A stretch of DNA of 29,474 bases from DASQWP01 sp050697555 (lineage in GTDB: Bacteria > Actinomycetota > Thermoleophilia > Gaiellales > Gaiellaceae): contig JBOHAD010000028.1 in assembly GCA_050697555.1 (NCBI GenBank), positions 1 through 29,474 of the forward strand, in the 5' to 3' direction. The translations under genes and the position numbers were made by a program. Position 1 is the stretch's first letter, and each line of letters begins with the position of its first letter. Below are positions 22,778 through 29,474 of the stretch, in pieces. The notes below the pieces were generated by a model. It did no database searches and was not told the DNA's origin. It was given only the letters and a program-made list of their open reading frames with translations.

Positions 22778-24028
22778 GTGAACCTCGCGGTCGCCATCGG
22801 AGGGCTCGCATTCCTGATCCTCATCCACGAGGCCGGGCACTTCCTCGTCGCGCTCGCCGTCGGCATGCGCCCGCGCCGCTTCTACGTCTTCTTCCCGCCC
22901 GCGCTCGTGAAGCGGACGTGGCGGGGCATCGAGTACGGGCTCGGCTCGATCCCGCTCGGGGGCTACGTGAAGATCCCGGGGATGCACAAGCCCGCGGCGG
23001 GCGATCTCGAGGCGCACCTCGGCCGGGCTCGGGAGGAAGCGCCCTGGCTGGACGAGACGGCCGGGCCGGTACAGCGCGCGCTGGCGGAGGAACGCCTCGC
23101 CGACGCACGCGCCGGGCTCCCCGAGCTGCGGCGGGCGCTCGACCGGGCCGACCTCTCCGAATCGGCGGGCCGTACCGCGGAGCGGGGCGTCACCGATGTG
23201 GAGGACGGGCTCTCCGGCGAGGCCTACTGGCGCGCGCCCGCGTGGAAGCGCATCGCCGTGATCGTCGCCGGGCCCGGAGTCAACCTCGCCTTCGCCGTCG
23301 CCCTCCTCGCGGTGGTGTTCATGCTCGGCGTTCCCGAAGGCGCGACCCGCGTGGTCGAGGAGGTGTCGCCGGACCGGCCGGCGGCCGCTGCGGGCCTCCA
23401 GCCGGGCGACAGGGTGGTTGCCGTGGGGGAAGCCCGCACGCCCACGTTCCAGGCGATCTCCGAGGAGATCCAGGAGACCGAGGGGAGGCCGGTCACCATC
23501 ACCGTCGAGCGCGACGGCCGCGAGGTCGAGCTCGGACCGGTCCGCCCCGAGCTCGAGGAAGGCGCCCCCGGAGCGGAGGACGACCGCTACGTGGTCGGCT
23601 TCCGGCCGGAGCCGGCGTTCTTCCGGTCCTACGGGTTCTCCGAGTCCTTCGAGCTCGCCGGCCGCGCGACGTGGGAGGTGACGAAGGCGATCGGCGCCGC
23701 CCTCGGCCGCATCGTGACCGGCTCCGGCCGCGACGAGGTGGCGAGCGTGGTGGGAATCACGCAGGCGTCGAGCCAGTCGCTCGAGGCGGGGTTCCGCTAC
23801 TACCTCCAGGTGCTCGCTCTCATCAGCCTCTCGCTCGCGCTCCTCAACCTGCTCCCGCTCCTGCCGCTCGACGGCGGGCACATCGCCTTCTCCATCGTCG
23901 AGCGGATCCGCGGTCGCGCGATCCCGCGCGAGGCTTACGAGCGCGTGTCCGCGATCGGGATCGCCGTCGTGCTCTTCCTCTTCATCATCGGGCTCTCGAA
24001 CGACATCGGCCGGATCCGGGACGGCTGA
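22778..24028 (+). CDS. rseP: RIP metalloprotease RseP (M50, PDZ)
   Basis: 416 residues from GTG 22778. FLILIHEAGHFLVA is the HExxH zinc motif; IPLGGYVKIPGM is the conserved beta loop; one PDZ domain (VEEVSPDRPAAAAGLQPGDRVV) and LNLLPLLPLDGGHI with the third ligand follow. It cuts transmembrane substrates such as anti-sigma factors after a first cut. Between the YVKIPGM loop (residue ~68) and PAWKRIAVIVAGPG (residue ~152) there is an extra charged helical stretch of roughly 75 residues, where most RseP have only a short linker. It lies between dxr and ispG. Confidence 0.93.
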   Translation: MNLAVAIGGLAFLILIHEAGHFLVALAVGMRPRRFYVFFPPALVKRTWRGIEYGLGSIPLGGYVKIPGMHKPAAGDLEAHLGRAREEAPWLDETAGPVQRALAEERLADARAGLPELRRALDRADLSESAGRTAERGVTDVEDGLSGEAYWRAPAWKRIAVIVAGPGVNLAFAVALLAVVFMLGVPEGATRVVEEVSPDRPAAAAGLQPGDRVVAVGEARTPTFQAISEEIQETEGRPVTITVERDGREVELGPVRPELEEGAPGAEDDRYVVGFRPEPAFFRSYGFSESFELAGRATWEVTKAIGAALGRIVTGSGRDEVASVVGITQASSQSLEAGFRYYLQVLALISLSLALLNLLPLLPLDGGHIAFSIVERIRGRAIPREAYERVSAIGIAVVLFLFIIGLSNDIGRIRDG

Positions 24029-24046
24029 TCCGGGATCGGGGGCCGT

Positions 24047-24052
24047 TAGACT
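24047..24052 (+). promoter_or_regulatory. Leaderless -10 box TAGACT for ispG
   Basis: TAGACT is followed after exactly 6 nt by ATG 24059. The same hexamer precedes sepF. Confidence 0.6.
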
Positions 24053-24058
24053 TTCCCC

Positions 24059-25189
24059 ATGGCGAGCGGGCGGCAGATCAGGGTCGGAAACGTGCCGATC
24101 GGCGGCGGCGCGCCCGTCGTCGTGCAGTCGATGACGCTCACGAAGACGTACGACGTGGACGCGACGATGGAGCAGATCGGCCACCTCGTCTCCGCGGGCT
24201 GCGAGGTCGTCCGCGTCGCGGTGCCGAAGACGGAGGACGCCGAGGCGCTCGGAAAGCTCGTGTACCTGAGCCCGATTCCGGTCATCGCCGACATTCACTT
24301 CAACGCCTCGCTCGCGCTCAAGGCCGTCGAGGCAGGCGTCGCCGCCGTGCGCATCAACCCCGGGAACATCGGCGGGGCGGACAAGACGGCGATGGTCGTC
24401 CGCGCGGCGAAGGAGAAGGGGATCCCGATGCGGATCGGCGCCAACTCGGGCTCGCTGCCGAAGCACCTGGTCGAGCTGGCGCAGAGGGACACGGCCGAGG
24501 CGCTCGTGGAGGAGGCGCTGGAGCAGGTCCGGCTGCTCGAGTCGCTGGACTTCCGCGACTTCAAGATCTCCGTGAAGTCGAGCTCGGTACCCACGATGAT
24601 CCGCGCCTACCGCATGCTGGCGGCCAAGGTGCCGTACCCGCTCCACCTCGGCGTCACGGAGGCGGGGCCGCCCTCGACGGGCTCGATCAAGAGCTCGATC
24701 GGGGTCGGCTCGCTCCTCATGGACGGGATCGGCGACACGATCCGCATCTCTCTGACGGCCGACCCGGTCGAGGAGGTGAAGGTCGCCTGGGAGATCCTGA
24801 AGGCGCTCGGCCTACGGGAGCGCGGGCCAGTCATGATCGCCTGCCCCTCGTGCGGACGCGACAACGTCGGCGTCTGGAACCTCGCCGAGCAGGTGGAGTC
24901 GCGGCTGCGCGCCTACCCGCAGGCGTTCGAGGTGGCGGTCATGGGCTGCGCCGTCAACGGCCCGGGCGAGGCGGGCGACGCCGACTTCGGCATCGCCGGC
25001 GGGCGCGACACCGGCTTCATCTACGCCCACGGCAGGGTGCTCAAGAAGGTCTCGTCCGAGGGGCTCGTGGACGAGCTCTTCCACGAGATCGACAGCTGGA
25101 TCGAAGCCGGCATGGAACGCCCCAAACGGCTCAAGCTCGCCAAGCCGGCCGCCCTCCTCATGGCCGAAGCGGCTCAGCGACCCTCGTAG
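24059..25189 (+). CDS. ispG: 4-hydroxy-3-methylbut-2-en-1-yl diphosphate synthase
   Basis: 376 residues, the usual two-domain bacterial length. VVVQSMTLTKTYDVDATMEQ, then VIADIHFNASLALKAVEAG and RINPGN form the TIM barrel. The [4Fe-4S] ligands lie in IACPSCGRDNVG (Cys-x2-Cys) and VMGCAVNGPGEAGDADFG (Cys, then Glu). It reduces MEcPP to HMBPP, the penultimate MEP pathway step, using reduced ferredoxin or flavodoxin. It shares the pathway with dxr in the same block. Confidence 0.97.
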   Translation: MASGRQIRVGNVPIGGGAPVVVQSMTLTKTYDVDATMEQIGHLVSAGCEVVRVAVPKTEDAEALGKLVYLSPIPVIADIHFNASLALKAVEAGVAAVRINPGNIGGADKTAMVVRAAKEKGIPMRIGANSGSLPKHLVELAQRDTAEALVEEALEQVRLLESLDFRDFKISVKSSSVPTMIRAYRMLAAKVPYPLHLGVTEAGPPSTGSIKSSIGVGSLLMDGIGDTIRISLTADPVEEVKVAWEILKALGLRERGPVMIACPSCGRDNVGVWNLAEQVESRLRAYPQAFEVAVMGCAVNGPGEAGDADFGIAGGRDTGFIYAHGRVLKKVSSEGLVDELFHEIDSWIEAGMERPKRLKLAKPAALLMAEAAQRPS

Positions 25190-25193
25190 CGCC

Positions 25194-26873
25194 GTGAGGG
25201 CCTCCGAGCTCTTCATCCCGACCCTCCGGGAGGATCCCGGCGATGCCGAGGCGGCGAGCCATCGGCTGCTTGTCCGCGGCGGCTTCATCCGGCAGGTGGC
25301 CGCGGGGCTGTGGACCTTCCTTCCGCTCGGGTGGCGCGTCCACCAGAGGGCTGTGCAGATCGTGCGCGAGGAGATGAACGCGATCGGCGGCCAGGAGATG
25401 TTGATGCCCGTCGTCACGCCCGCGGAGCTCTGGCAGAGCAGCGGCCGCTACGGGATCCCCGAGCTCTGGAAGCTCCGGGATCGCCTCGACCGGCCGTTCG
25501 TGCTCGCCATGACGCACGAGGAGACGGTGACGTTCCACGCGCGGGAGCTCAAGTCGTACCGGCACCTGCCCCAGATCCTCTACCACTTCCAGACGAAGGT
25601 GCGAGACGAGCCCCGGTCGCGCGGCGGCCTCCTCCGCGTGCGCGAGTTCGTCATGAAGGACTCGTACTCGTTCGACCGCGACGAGGACGGGCTCGAGAGC
25701 AGCTTTCGCAAGCACGAGGCGGCTTACCATCGGATCTTCGAGCGGTGCGGTCTCGAGGTGTACGCCGTCCAGGCGGAGTCCGGGATGATGGGCGGAAGCG
25801 AGTCGGCCGACTTCCTCGCCCCCGCCGGCTCGGGCGAGAACACGCTCGTCACCTGCGAGAAGGGCGACTACGCGGCCGACCTCGAGATCGCCCGGGGCGT
25901 GCCCCGGCCGCCCGAGTTCCCCGAGCGGCTGGACGCTCCGGAGCAGGTGGAGACGCCGGGCGTCACCACGATCGAGGCGCTCGCGGACGTGCTCGGCGTC
26001 GATCCGGCCGCGACCTCGAAGGCGATGCCGGTCGTGAACGGGGAGGGGACGCTCGTGCTCGGGCTCGTGCGGGGCGACGACCGCCTGGACGAGGCCAAGC
26101 TCGCCGCCGTAGTGGGCTCGTCTGTCCGGCCGGCCACGGAGGACGAGATCCGGGACGCCTTCGGCGCCGATCCAGGCTCGATCGGGCCAGTCGGCTTCTC
26201 CGGCGAGGTGCTCGCCGACGAGACGCTCCGGAAGGGCCAGTTCGTCACCGGCGCGAACCGCACGGGTTGGCACCTGCGGGGTGTCGAGCACGGCCGCGAC
26301 TTCCGGGCCCGCTTCGACGACATCCGTCAGCCGAGGGAAGGGGACGCGTGTCCTCGCTGCGGCGGTCGCCTTCGCTTCCAGACCGCGGTCGAGGTCGGTC
26401 ACATCTTCAAGCTGGGGACGTTCTACTCCGGGCCGCTCGGCGCCAGGTATCTGGACGAAGAGGGCCAGGAGCGCCCCATCCTGATGGGCAGCTACGGGAT
26501 CGGCCCCGGGCGCATCATGGCGGCCGCGGTCGAGCAGCACCACGACGAGCAGGGGATCGCCTGGCCGAGCTCTCTCGCGCCGTACGACGTCGAGGTGCTC
26601 GCCCTCGGGGCGGCCGGCGCCGAGGCGATCGGGACCGCTGAGAGCGTCGCCGCCGCGCTGGAGGAGGAGGGTTTCGAGGTCTTGCTCGACGACCGCGACC
26701 TGCGCCCGGGCGAGAAGTTCGCCGACGCCGACCTCGTCGGGTGTCCCGTCCGCGTCACCGTGGGGAAGAGGACGCACGAGGACGGGCGGGTCGACGTGCT
26801 CGTCCGCAGGACCCGCGCAGAGGAGCGCGTGAGGGTAGATGATGTGCCGGTGCACGTTGGAGGAATGGCCTAG
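25194..26873 (+). CDS. proS: Prolyl-tRNA synthetase (bacterial type)
   Basis: 559 residues from GTG 25194, 4 nt after ispG. Class II motifs are present: GLWTFLPLGWRVHQ (motif 1 region), RDEPRSRGGLLRVREFVMKD (motif 2) and GSYGIGPGRIMAAAVEQHHD (motif 3). An insertion domain between motifs 2 and 3 (about residues 245-375; TIEALADVLGVDPAATSKAM) matches the YbaK/INS editing domain that removes Ala from tRNA-Pro. The C-terminal anticodon-binding domain starts around YDVEVLALGAAG. It charges tRNA-Pro, one copy of which lies 1.3 kb downstream. The stop overlaps the XRE gene by one base. Confidence 0.97.
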   Translation: MRASELFIPTLREDPGDAEAASHRLLVRGGFIRQVAAGLWTFLPLGWRVHQRAVQIVREEMNAIGGQEMLMPVVTPAELWQSSGRYGIPELWKLRDRLDRPFVLAMTHEETVTFHARELKSYRHLPQILYHFQTKVRDEPRSRGGLLRVREFVMKDSYSFDRDEDGLESSFRKHEAAYHRIFERCGLEVYAVQAESGMMGGSESADFLAPAGSGENTLVTCEKGDYAADLEIARGVPRPPEFPERLDAPEQVETPGVTTIEALADVLGVDPAATSKAMPVVNGEGTLVLGLVRGDDRLDEAKLAAVVGSSVRPATEDEIRDAFGADPGSIGPVGFSGEVLADETLRKGQFVTGANRTGWHLRGVEHGRDFRARFDDIRQPREGDACPRCGGRLRFQTAVEVGHIFKLGTFYSGPLGARYLDEEGQERPILMGSYGIGPGRIMAAAVEQHHDEQGIAWPSSLAPYDVEVLALGAAGAEAIGTAESVAAALEEEGFEVLLDDRDLRPGEKFADADLVGCPVRVTVGKRTHEDGRVDVLVRRTRAEERVRVDDVPVHVGGMA

Positions 26874-27172
26874 TGGCCCGCAAGCGGCGCTTCTCGACCG
26901 ACGAGTTCGGGCCGACCGTGCAGACCCTCATGGCCGAGACGGGGACGACGTACCGAGGGTTGGCCGAGAGGACCGGCCTCTCGGCCGGTTACCTCAACCA
27001 CATCGTGCACGGCAACCGTCCGGTGCCGTCGAGCGACGTCATCGAGTCTCTCGCCAGGGCGCTCAAGGTCGAGCCTGCTCACTTCCGCGAGTACCGAATC
27101 CGTTCGATCACGGAGCGTCTCGAGCGAAGTCCCGATCTCGTCGACCGGCTCTACAAGCGCCTCGAAAGCTAA
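26873..27172 (+). CDS. XRE-family helix-turn-helix regulator
   Basis: 99 residues from GTG 26873. TTYRGLAERTGLSAGYLNHI is the XRE/Cro HTH with the recognition helix, then GNRPVPSSDVIESLARALKV. The first 20 residues are basic and the last 30 (SITERLERSPDLVDRLYKRL) form an amphipathic helix. It overlaps the proS stop by one base and so is probably made from the same transcript. Small XRE proteins are often repressors; the target is unknown. A role tied to ProS is not shown. Confidence 0.85.
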   Translation: MARKRRFSTDEFGPTVQTLMAETGTTYRGLAERTGLSAGYLNHIVHGNRPVPSSDVIESLARALKVEPAHFREYRIRSITERLERSPDLVDRLYKRLES

Positions 27173-27203
27173 AGCTGAGTAGAGGTCGAGAGTTCGCCCG
27201 GTT

Positions 27204-28001
27204 TCAGGCGCGCCGGCGGAAGGAGAGAGCCTCGGTGACGGCGACGACCGCCCACGCGGCCGCCATCGTGCCGGCGAGAGCGGGGCCCGCGAGGTCCGCC
27301 TGCCAGGCGACCACAGCCACAGCGACGATGAAGGCGGCTTCCAGGACGAAACGGCTCGTCCTTCCCAAACGGCGAGGCGCCGGGTAGGCGTGCGTCACCG
27401 GCACCGCCGCGGGCCCCGGTGAGGCGAGGGGCTGAGGAGGTGCGGGCGCCGGGGTCGCAGCTGGGGCCTGCCGGGTCTCGGCCTGCGGCGGGAGCCAGAT
27501 CTCCCGCTGGGCGAGCTCTTCGACCTGCTTGCTCAGCTCGCTGATGCGCCGGCTGAACTCGGGATGGGGAGGCGGAGCCGTGGACGGGCGCTCCCGCTCG
27601 AGCTCGGCCATGCGCACCCGGAGATCGGTGACCTCGTTCGAGAGGCGGAGGCTCTCCGCCTGCACGGTGAGAGCGCGCATCTGCGCGACCTCGCTCGCCT
27701 GCCGCTCGACCCGGTCGAGGAGCTCGCGGACGAGCGCGACGAGGAGATCCTCGGCCCGCCCGGTCTCCTCCAGCTCCGTTGCGGGGGCGGGGCGGGGGAG
27801 GAGCAGTGCACGCGGGTCGAGCTCGGGGGCACCCTCGGCGTCCTCGGAGAGCAGGCCGGCGCGCACGAGCTCCGAGCGGGGGATCCGCCGGCGGCCGTTC
27901 CGGACGAGCGAGCGCAGGGAGCCGCGCTCGATCCGCCGGGAGATCGCCTTGCGACTCAGGCCGGTGACCTCGGCGGCTTCGCTGACCGTGTACGTCCTCA
28001 T
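27204..28001 (-). CDS. Membrane-anchored HTH protein with coiled coil
   Basis: 265 residues. Residues 1-55 are a MerR/excisionase-like HTH (YTVSEAAEVTGLSRKAISRR, then GRRRIPRSEL). Residues ~85-170 are a Leu/Glu/Arg coiled coil (LLVALVRELLDRVERQASEV, RRISELSKQVEELAQ). A Pro/Ala-rich linker (~170-205) leads to two hydrophobic helices at the C-terminus (FVLEAAFIVAVAVVAWQA and LAGTMAAAWAVVAVTEAL). It may bind DNA while held in the membrane. No family name is recognised. The ATG is 8 nt from a CACAAT box; it converges with the XRE gene. Confidence 0.8.
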   Translation of the reverse strand: MRTYTVSEAAEVTGLSRKAISRRIERGSLRSLVRNGRRRIPRSELVRAGLLSEDAEGAPELDPRALLLPRPAPATELEETGRAEDLLVALVRELLDRVERQASEVAQMRALTVQAESLRLSNEVTDLRVRMAELERERPSTAPPPHPEFSRRISELSKQVEELAQREIWLPPQAETRQAPAATPAPAPPQPLASPGPAAVPVTHAYPAPRRLGRTSRFVLEAAFIVAVAVVAWQADLAGPALAGTMAAAWAVVAVTEALSFRRRA

Positions 28002-28009
28002 GGGCGCTC

Positions 28010-28015
28010 ATTGTG
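28010..28015 (-). promoter_or_regulatory. -10-like box CACAAT
   Basis: On the minus strand CACAAT is followed after 8 nt by ATG 28001. It is one mismatch from TANNNT (C in place of the first T), with leaderless spacing. Confidence 0.4.
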
Positions 28016-28126
28016 GCCGATCCCCGGGGAGGGGGCAATGCTACCCCGAGGCGGGGGAAACGGGGCTGCGGCGGGGAAGGGCCGACGCGGCCGGGACCTG
28101 GCGCCCGAGCCGCGGCGCAAGGGTGC

Positions 28127-28132
28127 TATCGT
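28127..28132 (+). promoter_or_regulatory. -10 box TATCGT for tRNA-Pro
   Basis: TATCGT ends 9 nt before the first tRNA base (28142), the right distance for a start a few bases upstream of the mature 5' end. No clear -35 was found. Confidence 0.4.
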
Positions 28133-28141
28133 TGGCCCACA

Positions 28142-28216
28142 CGGGGCGTGGCGCAGCCTGGTTAGCGCGCTAGTCTGGGGGACTAGAGGTCCCCGGTTCA
28201 AATCCGGGCGCCCCGA
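28142..28216 (+). tRNA. tRNA-Pro, anticodon GGG
   Basis: All arms fold. The acceptor CGGGGCG (28142-28148) pairs with CGCCCCG (28209-28215). The D arm GCGC/GCGC surrounds AGCCTGGTTA. The anticodon stem CTAGT/ACTAG holds loop CTGGGGG with anticodon GGG at 28177-28179. The T arm CCCGG/CCGGG holds TTCAAAT. C1-G72 with discriminator A is the tRNA-Pro identity pair. The CCA end is not encoded (CTG follows), so the nucleotidyltransferase at 7443 or a partner must add it. The anticodon decodes CCC and CCU. Confidence 0.95.
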
Positions 28217-28229
28217 CTGAGTATCCAAG

Positions 28230-28415
28230 CTGGTTTCCGGCATCTTGCCTACCGCGCCTCCGCTGTTTCTGAGTCCGCTTTGTGAACGAGCGATCCGCTA
28301 GGCGAAGGTCGCTCCACCGGAGCGCAAGCCACTCCTGCGGGCGCAGGCCGGTCGCGCATGCGAAGCGGATCAGGGCTGAGTCTCGCGGGTCGGATGCGGT
28401 GCAGACTTCGGCGCG
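28230..28415 (-). pseudogene. Tyrosine recombinase (integrase) remnant
   Basis: On the minus strand one open frame begins after an in-frame stop (28416-28418) and reads SDPRDSALIRFACATGLRPQ, then EWLALRWSDLRLADRSF. This is the box I region of phage-type tyrosine recombinases, with the catalytic Arg in ATGLRPQE. The frame then decays into RTQKQRRRGR. The N-terminal arm domain and the His-Arg and Tyr parts of the catalytic site are missing, so it cannot be active. It lies directly after tRNA-Pro, the usual target and position of such integrases. Confidence 0.75.
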
Positions 28416-28573
28416 CTACGGGCTGACCGACGCCCCGCAGCCTCCCTACCGCTGAACACATCGAAGACTGCGCAAGCGAGCAGGGCGACCGCCCAGTCGT
28501 TCCAGGAGCCGAACCATTCCAAGTTCGGCGTTCCTTGTACGAGCCACACGATCAGCCAGATGAAGCTCGCCAC
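28370..28573 (-). CDS. Small membrane protein, hypothetical
   Basis: From GTG 28573, 67 residues. ASFIWLIVWLVQGTPNLEWF and SWNDWAVALLACAVFDVFSG make two short Trp-rich hydrophobic segments, then a basic tail. TACCCT (28580-28585, minus) lies exactly 6 nt before the GTG, the leaderless pattern of this window. An ATG at 28618 would add 15 residues. The tail overlaps the integrase remnant in another frame. No family is recognised; it may be a passenger of the lost element. Confidence 0.5.
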   Translation of the reverse strand: MASFIWLIVWLVQGTPNLEWFGSWNDWAVALLACAVFDVFSGREAAGRRSARSAPKSAPHPTRETQP

Positions 28574-28579
28574 GCGTCC

Positions 28580-28585
28580 AGGGTA
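28580..28585 (-). promoter_or_regulatory. Leaderless -10 box TACCCT
   Basis: TACCCT is followed after 6 nt by GTG 28573 on the minus strand. Confidence 0.4.
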
Positions 28586-28823
28586 CCCGGCGCGCCAGGA
28601 CGGCGGCTCCCGGTTCATGCTGCCGGTCACTTCGGCTGGCTGGCCGCGAACGCGAACACGCTCGTCCAAGTCGCTCCGCGCGAGGCCATCGGGCTTTACT
28701 GACCCCGCCGTGACCGTGGCGGTTCGAGTCCGACCGCCCCGACTGGATCGACGAGAGCGCCTGAGCGCGCAGCGAAGACCCAGGCGCGGCCGCCTGCGCC
28801 CAGTCCTCGCTGCATAGCAGAGG
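28586..28823. other. Gap with no gene recognised except a tRNA 3' fragment
   Basis: Open frames here on both strands have no recognisable domain and look like composition shadows. The only structure is the tRNA 3'-end copy at 28720-28745. Confidence 0.5.
28720..28745 (+). repeat. Second copy of a tRNA 3' end (possible att remnant)
   Basis: CGGTTC-A-TCCG-CGCCCCGACTG is shared with the tRNA-Pro 3' end at 28194-28219: 22 of 26 bases match, including the last 12 (CGCCCCGACTG plus the preceding base context). No 5' half, D arm or anticodon arm was found upstream. It is a direct repeat 526 bases from the tRNA copy, on the far side of the integrase remnant, which fits an old attachment site or a decayed second tRNA. 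Confidence 0.6.
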
Positions 28824-28866
28824 TGGGAGCCCAGACCCCTGCACCCCCCAGCTGTTTGGGCTCCCA
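28824..28866. repeat. 10-bp perfect inverted repeat
   Basis: TGGGAGCCCA (28824-28833) and TGGGCTCCCA (28857-28866) are perfect complements around a 23-base C-rich loop. It could be a terminator-type hairpin or the end of a lost element. There is no U tract. Confidence 0.5.
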
Positions 28867-28927
28867 TAGATGAGAGTCCCGGGCCGGCCCGAAACTTGCG
28901 CGGCGCTCAGCGAGCGAGGAGCGGGGT

Positions 28928-29124
<197 letters not shown>

Positions 29125-29137
29125 TCAGCATGGGCCT

Positions 29138-29143
29138 TACAAT
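29138..29143 (+). promoter_or_regulatory. -10 box TACAAT
   Basis: TACAAT lies 44 nt before ATG 29187, giving a leader of some 37 nt. No clear -35 was seen. Confidence 0.4.
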
Positions 29144-29186
29144 CCCTTTCCAGAGGAGTTCGGGCGGGAGTGGCAAAGGCCGGGAC

Positions 29187-29474
29187 ATGCGGCCGGCACG
29201 AATCATCGTGCTCGTGGCGCTCGCCGTGACGCTCCTCGTGGCTCCAGACGCCCGTGCGATAGGGAAGGGACAGGTGCCCGGGCTCCAGGTTGCCCTGCGG
29301 GCCCGGGGGCTTTACCTCGGTCAGATCGACGGGATAGCGGGGCCGATGACCGCCGGGGCGGTGCGGAAGTTCCAGCGCCAGCGCGGACTGCAGGTGGACG
29401 GGATCGCCGGGCCCCGCACGCGCCGTGCGCTGGGCCGGCTCGGCCGCCCGCTCTTCGGGGCGCGGCTCCTGCGC
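29187..29474 (+). CDS. Secreted peptidoglycan-binding protein, N-terminal part
   Basis: 96 codons, open at the right edge. Residues 1-26 form a signal peptide (RPARIIVLVALAVTLLVAPD, then ARA as the likely cleavage site). A PG_binding_1 domain follows: GLQVALRARGLYLGQIDGIA, then GAVRKFQRQRGLQVDGIAGP and RTRRALG. It binds cell-wall peptidoglycan outside the membrane. In related actinobacteria such proteins continue into a second repeat and a lytic enzyme domain, which would lie beyond the window. Confidence 0.85.
   Translation, partial: MRPARIIVLVALAVTLLVAPDARAIGKGQVPGLQVALRARGLYLGQIDGIAGPMTAGAVRKFQRQRGLQVDGIAGPRTRRALGRLGRPLFGARLLR

Noticed and set aside
28000..28243. Reading frame SGRPDLNRGPLVPQTSALTRL on the minus strand
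   Set aside because: This is the antisense translation of the tRNA-Pro gene, a well-known false protein.
28720..28745. A complete second tRNA gene
   Set aside because: No matching 5' acceptor strand, D arm or anticodon arm was found upstream, so only the 3' end is present.
28446..28844. Reading frame with SGRSDSNRHGHGG on the minus strand
   Set aside because: Antisense translation of the tRNA 3'-end copy; no protein evidence. It was useful only as a pointer to the repeat.

Overview
The window is very GC-rich, densely packed chromosomal DNA. It looks like a deep-branching actinobacterium, most likely class Thermoleophilia (Gaiella/Solirubrobacter-type). This rests on gene content and order (pgeF-yggS-sepF-yggT-divIVA-like-lspA-rluD; rpsB-tsf-pyrH-frr-uppS-cdsA-dxr-rseP-ispG-proS), on a MurA with Asp in place of the catalytic Cys, and on many starts that sit 6-8 nt after a TANNNT -10 box with no Shine-Dalgarno (leaderless mRNAs). 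The assignment is inference; no rRNA is present to test it.

Layout. 1-3943: the tail of an FAD oxidoreductase, a small hypothetical gene on the minus strand, and a compact plus-strand trio (EEP-fold nuclease/phosphatase, SH3-MBL hydrolase, PLP class V enzyme). The trio and the minus-strand gene share one symmetric promoter. 3944-5110 is decayed or accessory: a broken DDE transposase tail, a small membrane protein and a frameshifted GNAT acetyltransferase behind an HD-domain gene. 5685-15485 is the cell-envelope, division and RNA-maintenance block: murA, ridA, a DHH-CBS-tRNA nucleotidyltransferase fusion, an M50 protease, pgeF, yggS, sepF, yggT, a DivIVA-like gene, a DksA/TraR zinc-finger gene, lspA, rluD and a small hydrophobic protein. 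15670-16494 is a diguanylate cyclase on the minus strand. 16613-26873 is the translation/isoprenoid/lipid block rpsB to proS, interrupted between cdsA and dxr by a minus-strand RHH-MazF-like toxin-antitoxin pair. 26873-28001 holds an XRE regulator and an HTH/coiled-coil/membrane protein.

From 28142 to about 29130 the DNA looks like a worn-out integration site: an intact tRNA-Pro(GGG), a tyrosine recombinase fragment immediately downstream, a small leaderless membrane protein gene, a second copy of a tRNA 3' end, a 10-bp inverted repeat, an (AG)22 microsatellite and a VOC-domain fragment. The window ends inside a secreted peptidoglycan-binding protein.

How the genes work together. UppS makes the undecaprenyl carrier and MurA the first committed peptidoglycan precursor, while SepF, YggT and the DivIVA-like protein act in septum and pole organisation. 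Dxr and IspG supply isoprenoid precursors for UppS by the MEP pathway. LspA and RseP are membrane proteases. RpsB, Tsf, Frr, ProS, tRNA-Pro, RluD and the tRNA nucleotidyltransferase serve translation. I see no clear new defence or biosynthetic system. The most unusual items are the symmetric divergent promoter feeding a gene with no ordinary start codon, the EEP-MBL-PLP trio, the membrane-anchored HTH protein and the tRNA-Pro integration scar.
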